NCBI RefSeq assembly: GCF_022346995.1
Contig: NZ_JAKRNM010000001.1
Coordinates: 1,054,001-1,118,000, forward strand
Direction: 5' to 3'
DNA: 64,000 bases
Source of the DNA: Paenibacillus sp. ACRRY
GTDB lineage: Bacteria > Bacillota > Bacilli > Paenibacillales > Paenibacillaceae
Numbering within the stretch: position 1 is the first letter of the stretch; the number at the start of each line of letters is the position of its first letter. Under the pieces are notes generated by a model. It ran no database searches. It was not told the DNA's origin and worked only from the letters and a program-made list of their open reading frames with translations. This document shows, piece by piece, positions 53,266 to 63,184 of this stretch. The translations under genes and the position numbers were made by a program.

Positions 53266-53295
53266 TAATGCAAATTTTCGATATAATCAGATCAC

Positions 53296-53766
53296 TTACA
53301 ATGTTTTCAAATACCAAGTATCACATGCATAATGTTCAGATCCATTCAAGGGCTTGTCTAATGCAATAAATCCATTTTTCGCATAAAACTTGTTGGCTGC
53401 AGTCATATTGCTCAGCGTTTCCAGGTAACATTGTTCATAATGATCTTTCGCATAATCAAGGACAACGTGCAGTAATTCGCTTGAAATACCTGTACCTCTG
53501 GTTTCTTTGAATGCATACATTTTTTGCAACTCACAAATCTGAGGATAACCGTCAATCGGACCAATACCACAGCCCGCTACGACCGTAGAATCTTGCACAA
53601 CTACCCAATATTTAGACCCTGCATTTTGGTACAGATGATAGAAATCTCCCAAATGTGGATCTGTCCAGGCTGTCCCTGGTTTGTTTGCTCCGAATTCGAT
53701 CAAACACGTTCTGATCAGATGTTCCACCTGTTGATTATCTCTTTCTTCAATCTCTCTGATCAACAT
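53296..53766 (-). CDS. GNAT family N-acetyltransferase
   Basis: A 156-residue acetyltransferase. The N-terminal LIREIEERDNQQVEHLI strand-helix, ELQKMYAFKETRGTGISSELLH (motif A with R-G-T-G-I-S) and the AANKFYAKNGF segment are typical of the fold. The Q-K-M-Y start of the motif resembles YjgM/YhfO-type acetyltransferases. The acceptor is unknown. The gene is transcribed alone, between a terminator and the UvrA-like gene. Confidence 0.9.
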   Translation of the reverse strand: MLIREIEERDNQQVEHLIRTCLIEFGANKPGTAWTDPHLGDFYHLYQNAGSKYWVVVQDSTVVAGCGIGPIDGYPQICELQKMYAFKETRGTGISSELLHVVLDYAKDHYEQCYLETLSNMTAANKFYAKNGFIALDKPLNGSEHYACDTWYLKTL

Positions 53767-53858
53767 AAAAGTAAACCTCCGTAAGTATGTTCCTTTTCCA
53801 TTTACGCCAAGTAATCATCAGACGTTCTGAATCGTATGGCTGGACAGCCAATAATGTT

Positions 53859-56120
53859 TCAATTCATAGACAAGTATCGCCCAGTAATCGACTGTTCTGC
53901 ATGGATGATCTGTGAAGGAATACCTTCATATACAACTTGTCCACCCTTGCTTCCTCCATCCGGTCCCATATCGATAATCCAATCGGCCTGGCTGATCACA
54001 TCGAGATTATGCTCAATCACAATAACCGTGTTGCCTGCATCCACGAGACGGTTCATGATCTCCAGAAGATGACCAATATCCGACATATGAAGACCTGTCG
54101 TCGGCTCGTCCATTACATAAATACTGCCTTTTTTGTGCAGTTCACTTGCGAGTTTGATTCTTTGGCATTCCCCGCCTGAGAGTGTGCTTAACGGCTGGCC
54201 AAGTGTAATATAGTTCAATCCGACGTCGCTCATCGCCTGAAGCTTACGTACCACCTCTTTTAATTGAAAAAACTCGAGCGCTTGCTCAACGGTCATCTCC
54301 AGCACTTCAGCAATCGACTTGCCACCAAGTTTGTATTCCAACACTTCGTCTTTGAACCTTCTGCCTTCGCATACGTCGCATGGCAGCTTCACGCTGTCCA
54401 GAAAGGAAAGGTCTTTATATAAGACACCAAGTCCTTGGCAGTTGTCACACGCTCCCTTGGAATTGAAGCTGAACAAGCCCTGATTCACCTTATTTTCCTT
54501 GGCAAACGCTTTGCGTACGTCATCCATAATGCCCGTGTACGTTGCCGGGTTCGACCGTGTGGATACACCTACTGCTGACTGGTCGATTACTATTGCATCT
54601 GCATGCTGACTGAGAAATACGTCGTTGATTAGCGTACTTTTTCCCGATCCGGCAACACCTGTAACAACAGTAAGCACTCCGGTCGGAATATCAACACTTA
54701 CATTCTGCAAGTTATGCAACGTCGCATCTTTAATAAGCAGTTTGCCAGATGGCTGCCTGCAGTCGTGTTTTAACTGCAAAGGCCGCTTCATGTGGGTGCC
54801 AGTCAGGGTGCCAGATTCCAGCAATCCACTGAAACTTCCTTCATATACAATGGTACCACCGCGTTTACCAGCGTAAGGTCCGACGTCCACGATATGGTCC
54901 GCAACCTTGATGACATCCGGATCGTGCTCAACAACAATCACGGTGTTACCTTTGTTGCGCAGCTTTTGAAGCAATTCATTCAATCGGTGTACGTCACGAG
55001 GATGCAAGCCAACACTGGGTTCATCGAAGATATAGGTGACATCGACAAGACTGCCGCTTAGGTGCTTCACCATTTTGACACGCTGTGACTCGCCGCCGGA
55101 TAACGTATCAGTCTCACGATCCAATGTCAGGTAGTCCAGTCCAATATCCACTAGATGCTGCAGCCGTTCCAACAAAGACTTGATGACCGGTGCTGCAACG
55201 GCATCATTCATTTCCCGGATGGTGCGAATAAGCTGGCCCACTTCCATGGCAGACATCTCCGCAATATTCCATCCATTAATTCTGCAATTGAGTGCTGCCT
55301 GACTAAGTCGCGCACCGTTACAGCTGGAGCAGGGACCTTCAGAGATAAACGGCATGACCGCTTTTTGAGTACGTTCCGATTTCGTCTTCACATCCTGCTT
55401 GATGTACTTGTTCGTGAATTTCTCAATAACACCTTCTACGGTAATATTCGTTGCTTTACCAGCGAAATCCATTTTTACTTTTCTTGCCTTACCATATAAA
55501 AGAAGGTCCAATTCCGCTTCCGAGTATTCGCTTAACTTCTTATCGGGATCAAAGTCTCCTGATTGCAGCACCATGTTCCAATCCCAGCCATCCACGGCAT
55601 AATCCGGTAGCATGAGCGCCCCTTCGTTCAGAGATTTCTCCATGTCCACAGCCTTGTTCATATCCACGCCAAGTCTGCGTCCGATTCCGTTGCACTCGGG
55701 ACACATGCCTTGCGGATCATTAAACGAGAACATGTTTACTGGCCCGACATAGGGCTGTCCAACGCGAGAGAATAAAAGACGAAGAATAGGCGAAATATCG
55801 GTGATTGTTCCCATTGTGGAGTGAGATCCGCCGCCGAGCCGCTTCTGGTCCACAATCACCGCCATGCTCAGATTTTCAATGGCATCGGTATCTGGCTGCG
55901 GAACACGAGGCAGAAACGTACGAACGAACATACTGAAGTTTTCATTCAACAATCGAGTGGATTCTGCCGCAATTGTATCAAAGACAATCGATGACTTGCC
56001 GGATCCGGATACTCCGGTGAAGATCGTAATTTTACGCTTTGGGATGCGCAAGGATACGTTCTTGAGGTTGTTCTCCCTTGCACCAGTGAGTACGATGTAC
56101 TCCTGATTAGATTCGCTCAT
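53859..56120 (-). CDS. UvrA-like ABC ATPase (short paralogue of excinuclease subunit A)
   Basis: A 753-residue protein with two ABC ATPase halves. Walker A motifs are GVSGSGKSS (about 36) and GVAGSGKST (about 490), signatures LSGGESQRVKM and LSGGECQRIKL, and Walker B segments YIFDEPSVGLH and YVMDEPTTGLH. Zinc-finger cysteine pairs CPECNG, CSSCNG and CDNCQG/CDVCEG are present. It is about 200 residues shorter than housekeeping UvrA, mainly lacking part of the UvrB-binding and insertion regions. Short paralogues of this type are associated with resistance to DNA-binding drugs. CGGAGG precedes the ATG. Confidence 0.9.
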   Translation of the reverse strand: MSESNQEYIVLTGARENNLKNVSLRIPKRKITIFTGVSGSGKSSIVFDTIAAESTRLLNENFSMFVRTFLPRVPQPDTDAIENLSMAVIVDQKRLGGGSHSTMGTITDISPILRLLFSRVGQPYVGPVNMFSFNDPQGMCPECNGIGRRLGVDMNKAVDMEKSLNEGALMLPDYAVDGWDWNMVLQSGDFDPDKKLSEYSEAELDLLLYGKARKVKMDFAGKATNITVEGVIEKFTNKYIKQDVKTKSERTQKAVMPFISEGPCSSCNGARLSQAALNCRINGWNIAEMSAMEVGQLIRTIREMNDAVAAPVIKSLLERLQHLVDIGLDYLTLDRETDTLSGGESQRVKMVKHLSGSLVDVTYIFDEPSVGLHPRDVHRLNELLQKLRNKGNTVIVVEHDPDVIKVADHIVDVGPYAGKRGGTIVYEGSFSGLLESGTLTGTHMKRPLQLKHDCRQPSGKLLIKDATLHNLQNVSVDIPTGVLTVVTGVAGSGKSTLINDVFLSQHADAIVIDQSAVGVSTRSNPATYTGIMDDVRKAFAKENKVNQGLFSFNSKGACDNCQGLGVLYKDLSFLDSVKLPCDVCEGRRFKDEVLEYKLGGKSIAEVLEMTVEQALEFFQLKEVVRKLQAMSDVGLNYITLGQPLSTLSGGECQRIKLASELHKKGSIYVMDEPTTGLHMSDIGHLLEIMNRLVDAGNTVIVIEHNLDVISQADWIIDMGPDGGSKGGQVVYEGIPSQIIHAEQSITGRYLSMN

Positions 56121-56551
56121 GCGTTAGAACCTCCGATTTATTATAGTTTTTTGTAGGAGAATGCCATTCTTAATGCATATTCATTCATTAATAATTACAA
56201 CTTGCAGTAAGGTGATTATTTTTTGGTAAATTTCTATTTTCAAAGATACTTTTAGGTCTGTCCTAATTATGGATTAATAATAAGAAACCATTTAGGGACG
56301 TTGTGATTGTAAGACGTCATTTAGTGTCGTGTCAACTTGTCTCTATGAGATTTCTTATGAGATTTCTTATGAGCTAGCCATAATCTGAAATATAAGCTGT
56401 CGATTTAATCAAACGTTATATTTTTTATAAAATCGGTGTTTTCAATTTAAGGAAATGAAAAATAAAAGACTATTTCACAGACAGATGTACTTGTCAGGAA
56501 ATAGCCTCGAATATAAACGTCCTTATTTGATGCTTCTACATCATATCATTG
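56121..56551. other. Intergenic region with UvrA-like gene promoter and a short tandem repeat
   Basis: 431 bases without a gene. On the minus strand a -35 TTGACA (56330-56335) and a -10 TACAAT (56306-56311) are 18 bp apart and probably drive the UvrA-like gene. The 12-mer ATGAGATTTCTT is repeated in tandem at 56345-56368 with a third partial copy to 56373. The rest is AT-rich. The terminator of the surface-protein gene is at 56455-56506. Confidence 0.65.
56455..56506 (-). terminator. Terminator of the lamin-tail/DUF2252/SLH gene
   Basis: GCTATTTC (56498-56505 side) pairs with GAAATAG across inner TGACA/TGTCT pairs, followed on the minus strand by TCTTTTATTTTTC. Confidence 0.75.
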
Positions 56552-59500
56552 TTACTTAGTTCCAAGCATTTGAATGACACGCAGAATCATTGTTGCTGCC
56601 TCGGCACGGGTTGTTTTCCCTTGTGGCTTCAAGGTTCCATCCATATATCCATTCATTATGCCTTCGGCTATTGCTGCAGCCAGTGCCGGGCGAGCCCAGT
56701 CCGATATATTGGTAGCGTCCTTGAAATCAATGTTATGGCTGCTTGCATCAAGCTGGGCTCCACGCACAATAAAGGATGCCATTTGCTCACGAGTAACCCA
56801 TTCATTGGGCCCAAAAGTGTTATCACCGTAGCCGTTGGCTATTCCAAGACCACGAGCGACAGCAATTGCCTCATGCGCCCAGTGAGCATTGGTGTCTGTA
56901 AAGTCGGATTTCTCCGCCGATTCCAATCTAAGTGCCTTAACCATCATACTGATCAACTCGGCACGGGTAACATTGCGGTCAGGTTGAAAAGATTGATCCG
57001 GATATCCGTTGATGGCTCCAAGTGAAGCCAACTCGATAATGTTAGCGGCTCCCCAATGTCCGTTGATATCATTGAACATGTCAGCAGGTACAGGATCAGC
57101 CGTTGCGCTTGCACCTGAAACCAATATAGCAAATGTACCCAGAGTAGTCGTTGTTCCGGATATGATTCCATTTGCCCGATCCACTGTCATATCATTGAAC
57201 AGCATCCATTGCTTGGTCTGTTCATTATAGCTGTACAATCCAATGGTCTGATTCGATTCCACCTTTGTATTGTCGAAAGGTAAGGTTAACGTAACCGGCT
57301 TGAGGAATGTGCTGGACGTGGTCCGGAATGCCTCCCCAATGAATTGGAAAGCAGTATTTCTCACGAGCTCTGCAGCGTTAGATACGCTTGTGAAGCTTAA
57401 TTCCGTACTCGCTTGTACTGCTCCATTTGGGACTTGAAGTCTGATGCCCTGGAATGTAAATTCTCCGCCACGAACAGGAACGATCATTGCATTACCCGCC
57501 GTGTTTCCACTATTCCCGTTATTTCCTACATTACCTGTCGAGCTTCCGCCACCACCGCCACCAGAAGGATTCGAAGGTGTAGGTGTTGTAGGTGTTGTTA
57601 TACTACCACGCGTGACGGACAGGTGATACGTTTGGATCGATCCATTTCGCGCAGTCACGATGATCGAAATCTGATTTTGTCCGGAAGACAATAATATCGA
57701 TTGTGGCTGATTATTGGAATAAAAATTACCATTTATCATCAAAGTCGCCTTGCCATCTGTAGGCTTGGCAGTGAGATCCAAGCTTGCCACATCCGCTTCC
57801 ACAGTTACGCCATACTGCGTTACTTCTGGTTTGAAGACTGGTGTGATTGTGCCACGGTTCACAGTCAATTCATCCAAGGTTGCTACATCAATCAGTTTAC
57901 CCGCTCGCATATCCTCTTTCACGAGCGCAAAGTCAGCAACAATCTGCTGGGAATAATCTTCAGCAGCATTTAAGATCACTGGTACGAGTGCGTCCCACAT
58001 TGGAACAATCTCTGTAACGAACCGATCTTCATATTTGTAGTTCAACGTATCTGAAACTTGATCGAGACGTGAACTCGCATACGCATAGGATTTGGCTGAA
58101 TCTATCAAGTATTGCTCCAGCTCTTCTTTGCTTTGGAAAGGTTTGTCCGTATAGTCGCCCTTAAAGGGTGAAACTTCACGAATCAAGTAGGATCGTTGAG
58201 CTGCGGCCAGCGTACCAAGATAGGCATCAACATCAACCCCCATGTTCAAATAGGCATCTTTAGATAAGGAAGCGTCAGGAGTCTGTTCCTTGACATCAAG
58301 AAGGATATCGTCCGCAAGTCCGTCACTTGGACCTTCGATCAGCACGTTGTAGCGCTTGACGCCAATACTGCCAATCCCCTGGTTGATACGCCTTACTGCG
58401 TCTTTCATGGTGAAATATTCATTAAACTGTTCATCGGTCAGATTCGGAAAGTTATTTCTCACTTCAGCTTTGTACGCTTCCCATCCAGCTTGAAGTGCGG
58501 TCACCTCCGCTTCTGTAGGCTGCTCGAATTTATCCGGATTGCCTGCAATGTTAAGTTTACCGTCTAGCGCACGTTTTCCAAGCAATTTCTCAAGCGCTTC
58601 TTCATAGGATTTTTTGGAGACACTGTTCATGACTGATTTGGTATATGCTGTGACATCGCTAGATGTCAGCTTGGTATTCTTAAGATTATTATTGTTATGG
58701 ATCGCAATCAGCGTATCCTTGTACGTTTCCAGGAACACTCGGGAAACATCCCGATAATCAGACGTTTGCAGGTGCTGAATACCTGAACTGTCTTTGTCGT
58801 ATTGAACAACATATACGCTAGTCACAAAGCGAAGCAGTTCTTCATAGAAGCTTCCGATGCCCGCTGAATCAAAATCATTGAGACCAAACACCATCTGATG
58901 GGTACTATCATTGAATGTGCCCACATTTTGAATATGCGCATCGCCTTCCGTGTAGGTCAGAATATCTTTATTGTTCCAACCTTCAATCCACTCTGCTGGT
59001 GAAGCGATCAGACCTGATGCCAGATCGGCTTGGAATAGCGAGTTGGTACCCCGTAAAAAGGTGTATTCATTCGCAGCAAGACCTTCTGTTCCATATTTAT
59101 ACTCTTTAATTAACGGATCGTTGAAAAATGTGTTATCTGCAATAATGCTTTGTACAACTGTATTCTTACGTGTTTCACCAGTTAGAACTGGCTTAGTATA
59201 GCGGCGAAGTGTCACTTCCATCGGTTCGGAAGCAATCCACTCATCCCCTTGCTGCACGGATTGCGAATTCAGAATGATATGAAGTTTCGCTTCGTCCATC
59301 AATGCAGTATCTGCTTTACCCGCTATAGAAATGGTAACGGATTGATCTTCTGCATTACCCTCCGCTGTCAAATTCCAGTTTCCAGACGGAAGTCCTGAGA
59401 TCGAATAGGCATCTGGTGTTAAGATCCCATCCACGGGTTGACCTGTCGAGAGCGAAATGCGAACCTGAGCATCCAGGTCCCTTGCGCCGCTCATACGAAT

Positions 59501-60625
59501 AACGGCCGAGTTTGCATCCGGTAATGCAACAATCTGATTATCCGGCGTAAATTTGACCAAAGTGACTTGATTTGTGCCCTGGTAAACGCTAACAGGTTCG
59601 AACGGTTTATTCGGTTGGTCCCATGCACTTGGGTTAATCTCAAACGTCATTTGGCTATCAGAAGAGACGTTACCTGAACCATCACCTAGGATATTCAAAT
59701 GAATCTGATCGCCACTCGCGCTTGCCTCAGCAAATATCCCATCTGGCAGACCAAAAACGCTGAAGTCGCTGGAGGACCATTGTCCTTGTTTTAACAAACC
59801 GCCAACAGCAGTTAGTACAATCGTGTTAAACTGCGGATCTATGTCCGATTCGGATGTCATCCGAATGACCTGATTCTGTTCAAGAATAGCGTAAGCTGCT
59901 GAAGTTCCAGAATTGCGAACGGGTGCACCTTTAACTTTCTCAAAGTCGTTGCCATTATTGCGAGTATCCCAGTTGTTGCCACGATTCGGGAACGATGCCG
60001 CTGTTGTCTGTTGGTCCGGGTTCAGTGGATCAAAGACAAAACGTTGAATTGTGCTCTGTTTGCCGCTTTCTGGAGCCGGACTTCCCAGATAGGCTTCTGC
60101 ACCATAACCTACGAAATCGACGATATTCACGTTCAACGCGTCCGCCAATGGATCGTTTGCGATGAGCATTTGCGTTGTGTTTAAGAGAACCACTTTACCA
60201 CTTTTGTTGCTTAGTTTGATGTCAGCACCTTCTGCGTCGGCTTGTGGAAGTGCAGCACCAACATTCCCGTTACTACCAAGAGACACAAGATAATAACCAT
60301 AAGCGGGAATCGAATCATTGATTGTTCCCAGAGTGGCTATTTTCCAGTTGTTCTTCTGACTATCCGCGTACTGTATGGACCAGCCATTTAGTGAAACAGG
60401 TACACCTGTCGGATTATGTAATTCGACAAAATCATTGCTATACGCATCTTCGGCGTCATCCAACTTGCCTCCATAGAATTGGCTGATGACGATGTTCTTC
60501 GCCAAATGCTCCGTGGTATATGAAGCTGCCCAAGCAATGCTTCCTCCTGCCAGCGACCATAATGCTTGTACGACTAAGGCCGTTGCAAGTACGGTGGCCA
60601 ACCAACGTTGTCCATATTTTCTCAT
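56552..60625 (-). CDS. Surface protein: lamin-tail domain, DUF2252 domain, SLH repeats
   Basis: A 1357-residue secreted protein. Signal peptide 1-34. Lamin-tail-like domain about 42-200 (NDFVELHNPTG, LNGWSI). Beta-rich region about 240-480. DUF2252 domain about 490-890, with FLRG 523-526, GDAHIQN 561-567, NDFD 583-586, GIGSIGVKRY 750-759 and DVKE near 777. A cadherin-like beta-sandwich about 915-1006, a Gly/Asn linker about 1010-1045, a ZU5-like region about 1050-1170, and three SLH repeats about 1180-1357. DUF2252 has a kinase-like fold of unknown activity and is normally cytoplasmic, so this extracellular fusion is unusual. GAGGGGAAG precedes the ATG at 60625. Confidence 0.88.
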   Translation of the reverse strand: MRKYGQRWLATVLATALVVQALWSLAGGSIAWAASYTTEHLAKNIVISQFYGGKLDDAEDAYSNDFVELHNPTGVPVSLNGWSIQYADSQKNNWKIATLGTINDSIPAYGYYLVSLGSNGNVGAALPQADAEGADIKLSNKSGKVVLLNTTQMLIANDPLADALNVNIVDFVGYGAEAYLGSPAPESGKQSTIQRFVFDPLNPDQQTTAASFPNRGNNWDTRNNGNDFEKVKGAPVRNSGTSAAYAILEQNQVIRMTSESDIDPQFNTIVLTAVGGLLKQGQWSSSDFSVFGLPDGIFAEASASGDQIHLNILGDGSGNVSSDSQMTFEINPSAWDQPNKPFEPVSVYQGTNQVTLVKFTPDNQIVALPDANSAVIRMSGARDLDAQVRISLSTGQPVDGILTPDAYSISGLPSGNWNLTAEGNAEDQSVTISIAGKADTALMDEAKLHIILNSQSVQQGDEWIASEPMEVTLRRYTKPVLTGETRKNTVVQSIIADNTFFNDPLIKEYKYGTEGLAANEYTFLRGTNSLFQADLASGLIASPAEWIEGWNNKDILTYTEGDAHIQNVGTFNDSTHQMVFGLNDFDSAGIGSFYEELLRFVTSVYVVQYDKDSSGIQHLQTSDYRDVSRVFLETYKDTLIAIHNNNNLKNTKLTSSDVTAYTKSVMNSVSKKSYEEALEKLLGKRALDGKLNIAGNPDKFEQPTEAEVTALQAGWEAYKAEVRNNFPNLTDEQFNEYFTMKDAVRRINQGIGSIGVKRYNVLIEGPSDGLADDILLDVKEQTPDASLSKDAYLNMGVDVDAYLGTLAAAQRSYLIREVSPFKGDYTDKPFQSKEELEQYLIDSAKSYAYASSRLDQVSDTLNYKYEDRFVTEIVPMWDALVPVILNAAEDYSQQIVADFALVKEDMRAGKLIDVATLDELTVNRGTITPVFKPEVTQYGVTVEADVASLDLTAKPTDGKATLMINGNFYSNNQPQSILLSSGQNQISIIVTARNGSIQTYHLSVTRGSITTPTTPTPSNPSGGGGGGSSTGNVGNNGNSGNTAGNAMIVPVRGGEFTFQGIRLQVPNGAVQASTELSFTSVSNAAELVRNTAFQFIGEAFRTTSSTFLKPVTLTLPFDNTKVESNQTIGLYSYNEQTKQWMLFNDMTVDRANGIISGTTTTLGTFAILVSGASATADPVPADMFNDINGHWGAANIIELASLGAINGYPDQSFQPDRNVTRAELISMMVKALRLESAEKSDFTDTNAHWAHEAIAVARGLGIANGYGDNTFGPNEWVTREQMASFIVRGAQLDASSHNIDFKDATNISDWARPALAAAIAEGIMNGYMDGTLKPQGKTTRAEAATMILRVIQMLGTK

Positions 60626-60783
60626 GCTGTTCTTCCCCTCTCCCAATCCAAATACACGTTAGTATAGCAAGCTTGTGTCAGGTGAGAGTTAAGCTATATC
60701 AATGCTTGGTAAAATAAAAGATAAGTACGTACTTCCATTCAGTCATTTGCAGCAAGGCTGAACAGTTGAATAGAGATTCCCAA

Positions 60784-60813
60784 TAAAAAAAGGTCGCCAG
60801 GTTGGCGACCTTT
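60784..60813 (-). terminator. Terminator of the EamA-CsaA transcript
   Basis: AAAGGTCGCC (60789-60798) pairs with GGCGACCTTT (60804-60813) around AGGTT, with seven T following on the minus strand. Confidence 0.9.
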
Positions 60814-60857
60814 ACGGATTATTAAGATCAAGTATTAAGCTCTAAGACTGAGTTCTT

Positions 60858-61190
60858 TTACGCAATAGGTGTCCCAGGTGGTAGTCCAATGTCTGGTTTT
60901 AACAACACCACATCCCCTTTTTCGGGTACACCTCCTAGAACCAAAACCTCCGACTTGAATCCGGCTATCCGGCGCGGAGGGAAATTTACAACCCCAATGA
61001 CTTGTATGCCGATAAGCTCTTCCGCTTTATATCTTTTCGTAATTTGTGCACTCGATTTCTTGATCCCAATCTCTTCTCCGAAATCAATCTCCAGCTTGAT
61101 CGCAGGCACTTTTGCTTCTGAAAATAATTCTGCGTGAGTAATCGTCCCAATCCGCATGTCCAGCTTCATAAAATCTTCAATTGTTGCCAT
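60858..61190 (-). CDS. csaA: CsaA, tRNA-binding-domain chaperone
   Basis: A 110-residue protein made of one EMAP-II/OB-fold tRNA-binding domain. The motifs [15 protein letters not shown] at the start, SSAQITKRY in the middle and [19 protein letters not shown] near the end are those of CsaA, a homodimeric secretion-related chaperone. The length matches Bacillus subtilis CsaA. The ATG at 61190 has GAGGAG 7 nt upstream. It lies 41 nt after the EamA gene and probably shares its transcript. Confidence 0.93.
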   Translation of the reverse strand: MATIEDFMKLDMRIGTITHAELFSEAKVPAIKLEIDFGEEIGIKKSSAQITKRYKAEELIGIQVIGVVNFPPRRIAGFKSEVLVLGGVPEKGDVVLLKPDIGLPPGTPIA

Positions 61191-61231
61191 GTATAATCTC
61201 CTCATCTTTTGTTCTATTCAAATATAATACA

Positions 61232-62143
61232 CTATATCCATTTTTCTTTAGCTACGAAATGATTTGAGGATCGTATCCAAAAGTGCATGCCCATACCTAA
61301 CAATGTAATTAATCCACCTGTTGATTGAAATGCAGATATCGTTTCACCCAAAAATAGATATGCGAGAATAATAGCGAGAACAGGCTCTCCAATAATTCCT
61401 ACAGAAACCGTCGTTGCACCTATCGTTTTTAATAACAGGTTAAAAATATTCTGACCAAAAATGGTTGGGATTACGGCCAGCAAAAAGAAATAGGTCCAAT
61501 CCGAAGAGCTGTAACCCACCATTGGGATATGCTTGATCAAGCAATAAACCAGCATCACGGTCCCGCCCAGGAAAAAAACGAGGATACTGTATACATTAGA
61601 GTCTATTTTACGACTTACCTTTTGCCCTGCAAGCATATAAGCAGAAACCAAAATGGTTCCCACCAAGGATAGTCCGTCTCCTAAGATCGCCTCTCGCGAA
61701 ATCCCGAGATCGCCCCAAGCAATGATAATTGAACCAATGAGGGCAGCAATTAAACAACAGATCGTTAACATGCTATTTCGTTCTCTGAACATAAAATAGG
61801 AACCAATCATTACGAATAAAGGCTGCAATGACAAGATGACCATGGAACTCGCCACCGAAGTATGAACCAAGGATTCCATCCAAAATAAAAAGTGTAATCC
61901 GAGAAATAGCCCTGCTACCACTATGGTAACCCAATCTTTTTTGGTCATCTCAGAGATTCGAAGGGATTTCCAGGGTACAAAAGGAAGCATAATGATTACG
62001 GATATGTACAATCTGTACATTCCAGCCACAGCAGTTGCCGTATCTGATGATTTGATCATAATTGATGAAATTGAAACAGACAGGATGCTGATTAAAAGCA
62101 ATATATACGGATGAAACGGTAATGACGATTGTTTGATTTTCAC
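61232..62143 (-). CDS. EamA family (DMT superfamily) transporter
   Basis: A 303-residue membrane protein with ten hydrophobic helices in two EamA repeats (about 8-140, 150-290). FLGLHFLFWMESLVHTSVASSMV and PTIFGQNIFNLLLKTIGATTVSVG are the typical end motifs of each repeat, quoted by their ends. The start is a GTG (62141-62143) with TGGAGG 8 nt upstream. It is divergent from the AraC gene with 156 bp between start codons, so that regulator may control it. Substrate unknown. Confidence 0.9.
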   Translation of the reverse strand: MKIKQSSLPFHPYILLLISILSVSISSIMIKSSDTATAVAGMYRLYISVIIMLPFVPWKSLRISEMTKKDWVTIVVAGLFLGLHFLFWMESLVHTSVASSMVILSLQPLFVMIGSYFMFRERNSMLTICCLIAALIGSIIIAWGDLGISREAILGDGLSLVGTILVSAYMLAGQKVSRKIDSNVYSILVFFLGGTVMLVYCLIKHIPMVGYSSSDWTYFFLLAVIPTIFGQNIFNLLLKTIGATTVSVGIIGEPVLAIILAYLFLGETISAFQSTGGLITLLGMGMHFWIRSSNHFVAKEKWI

Positions 62144-62299
62144 ATGTAAGGCCTCCAGGATGTTTTATCAATCGTCTGTGCACAGGATTGTATTGATAAC
62201 CTTAAGATCTGATATAATAATATCATCGCTTATAGTTAATTAGTGCAATAATATCTTTCATTTATATCGAAATATCGTCATTTGAGAGGAATTTAGGCT

Positions 62300-63184
62300 A
62301 TGGAGAAACCCTTGCATGAGACCATCCAATATCCCGATACTTCATTCCCTTATATCATGTACACGCATACGGTTCACGATAGCATCCCTGAAGGGAGAGG
62401 ATTTAACGATCTGCATTGGCATGAAGATTTACAGATTACGTTGGTTACCAGAGGAACATTGGTGATCCAGGTTAACGGGATGGATCATGAATTACATACA
62501 GGTCAGGCCATTCTGATCAATAAAAGCATTCTTCATGTGACGACCCATTTGACGCATAACGGACAGTATGTCAGTTTTAATTTTCCAGAGAAACTACTGG
62601 CTTTCTACTCGGATAGCTCCATGGAGAAAAACTATGTCCTCCCGTATACCAACTCGTCCTTTGTATCACTTGTAATCAAAGGCGAAGTTAAATGGGAAAT
62701 CCAAGTATTAGAGATGCTGCAGGATATGAAAACAAAATTTGAGATGACCAAACAATGGGGCTGGGAGTATGAGGTTTCCATTCAGACGGTACAGCTGTGG
62801 CTGATTATAATCTCCAATTTCTCGCTATCGACAGAGGAAGCATCAGAGAACGCGAAGCGGCAACAGGAGAGACTTCAATTCATGCTCAGTTTCATCCACC
62901 GGCATTATGCAGATCCGATAACTTTACAGGAGATCGCAGATGCAGCACATCTAAGTGTATCGGAATGCACCCGAAGTTTTAAGCGTACAATTCATATGAC
63001 TCCTTACGCTTACTTAATTAAGTATCGAATTAAAAAAAGCTGTGAGTTATTAAGCTCGACCGACTATACAATAACGGAGATAGCCCATAGAGTGGGCTTC
63101 AATCATGTGAATCACTTTATTCAGTCTTTCAAAAAACAGCATCAACGAACACCTAACAACTTCCGCAGGGGGCGAATGAAATGA
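62300..63184 (+). CDS. AraC family transcriptional regulator
   Basis: A 294-residue regulator. The N-terminal cupin-like domain (about 15-120) has LHWHEDLQITLVTRGTLVIQ and TGQAILINKSILH. The C-terminal double helix-turn-helix (about 190-290) has ITLQEIADAAHLSVSECTRSF and ITEIAHRVGFNHVNHFIQSF. AGAGGAA precedes the ATG. Its stop overlaps the start of the phosphotransferase gene as ATGA. Confidence 0.9.
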   Translation: MEKPLHETIQYPDTSFPYIMYTHTVHDSIPEGRGFNDLHWHEDLQITLVTRGTLVIQVNGMDHELHTGQAILINKSILHVTTHLTHNGQYVSFNFPEKLLAFYSDSSMEKNYVLPYTNSSFVSLVIKGEVKWEIQVLEMLQDMKTKFEMTKQWGWEYEVSIQTVQLWLIIISNFSLSTEEASENAKRQQERLQFMLSFIHRHYADPITLQEIADAAHLSVSECTRSFKRTIHMTPYAYLIKYRIKKSCELLSSTDYTITEIAHRVGFNHVNHFIQSFKKQHQRTPNNFRRGRMK

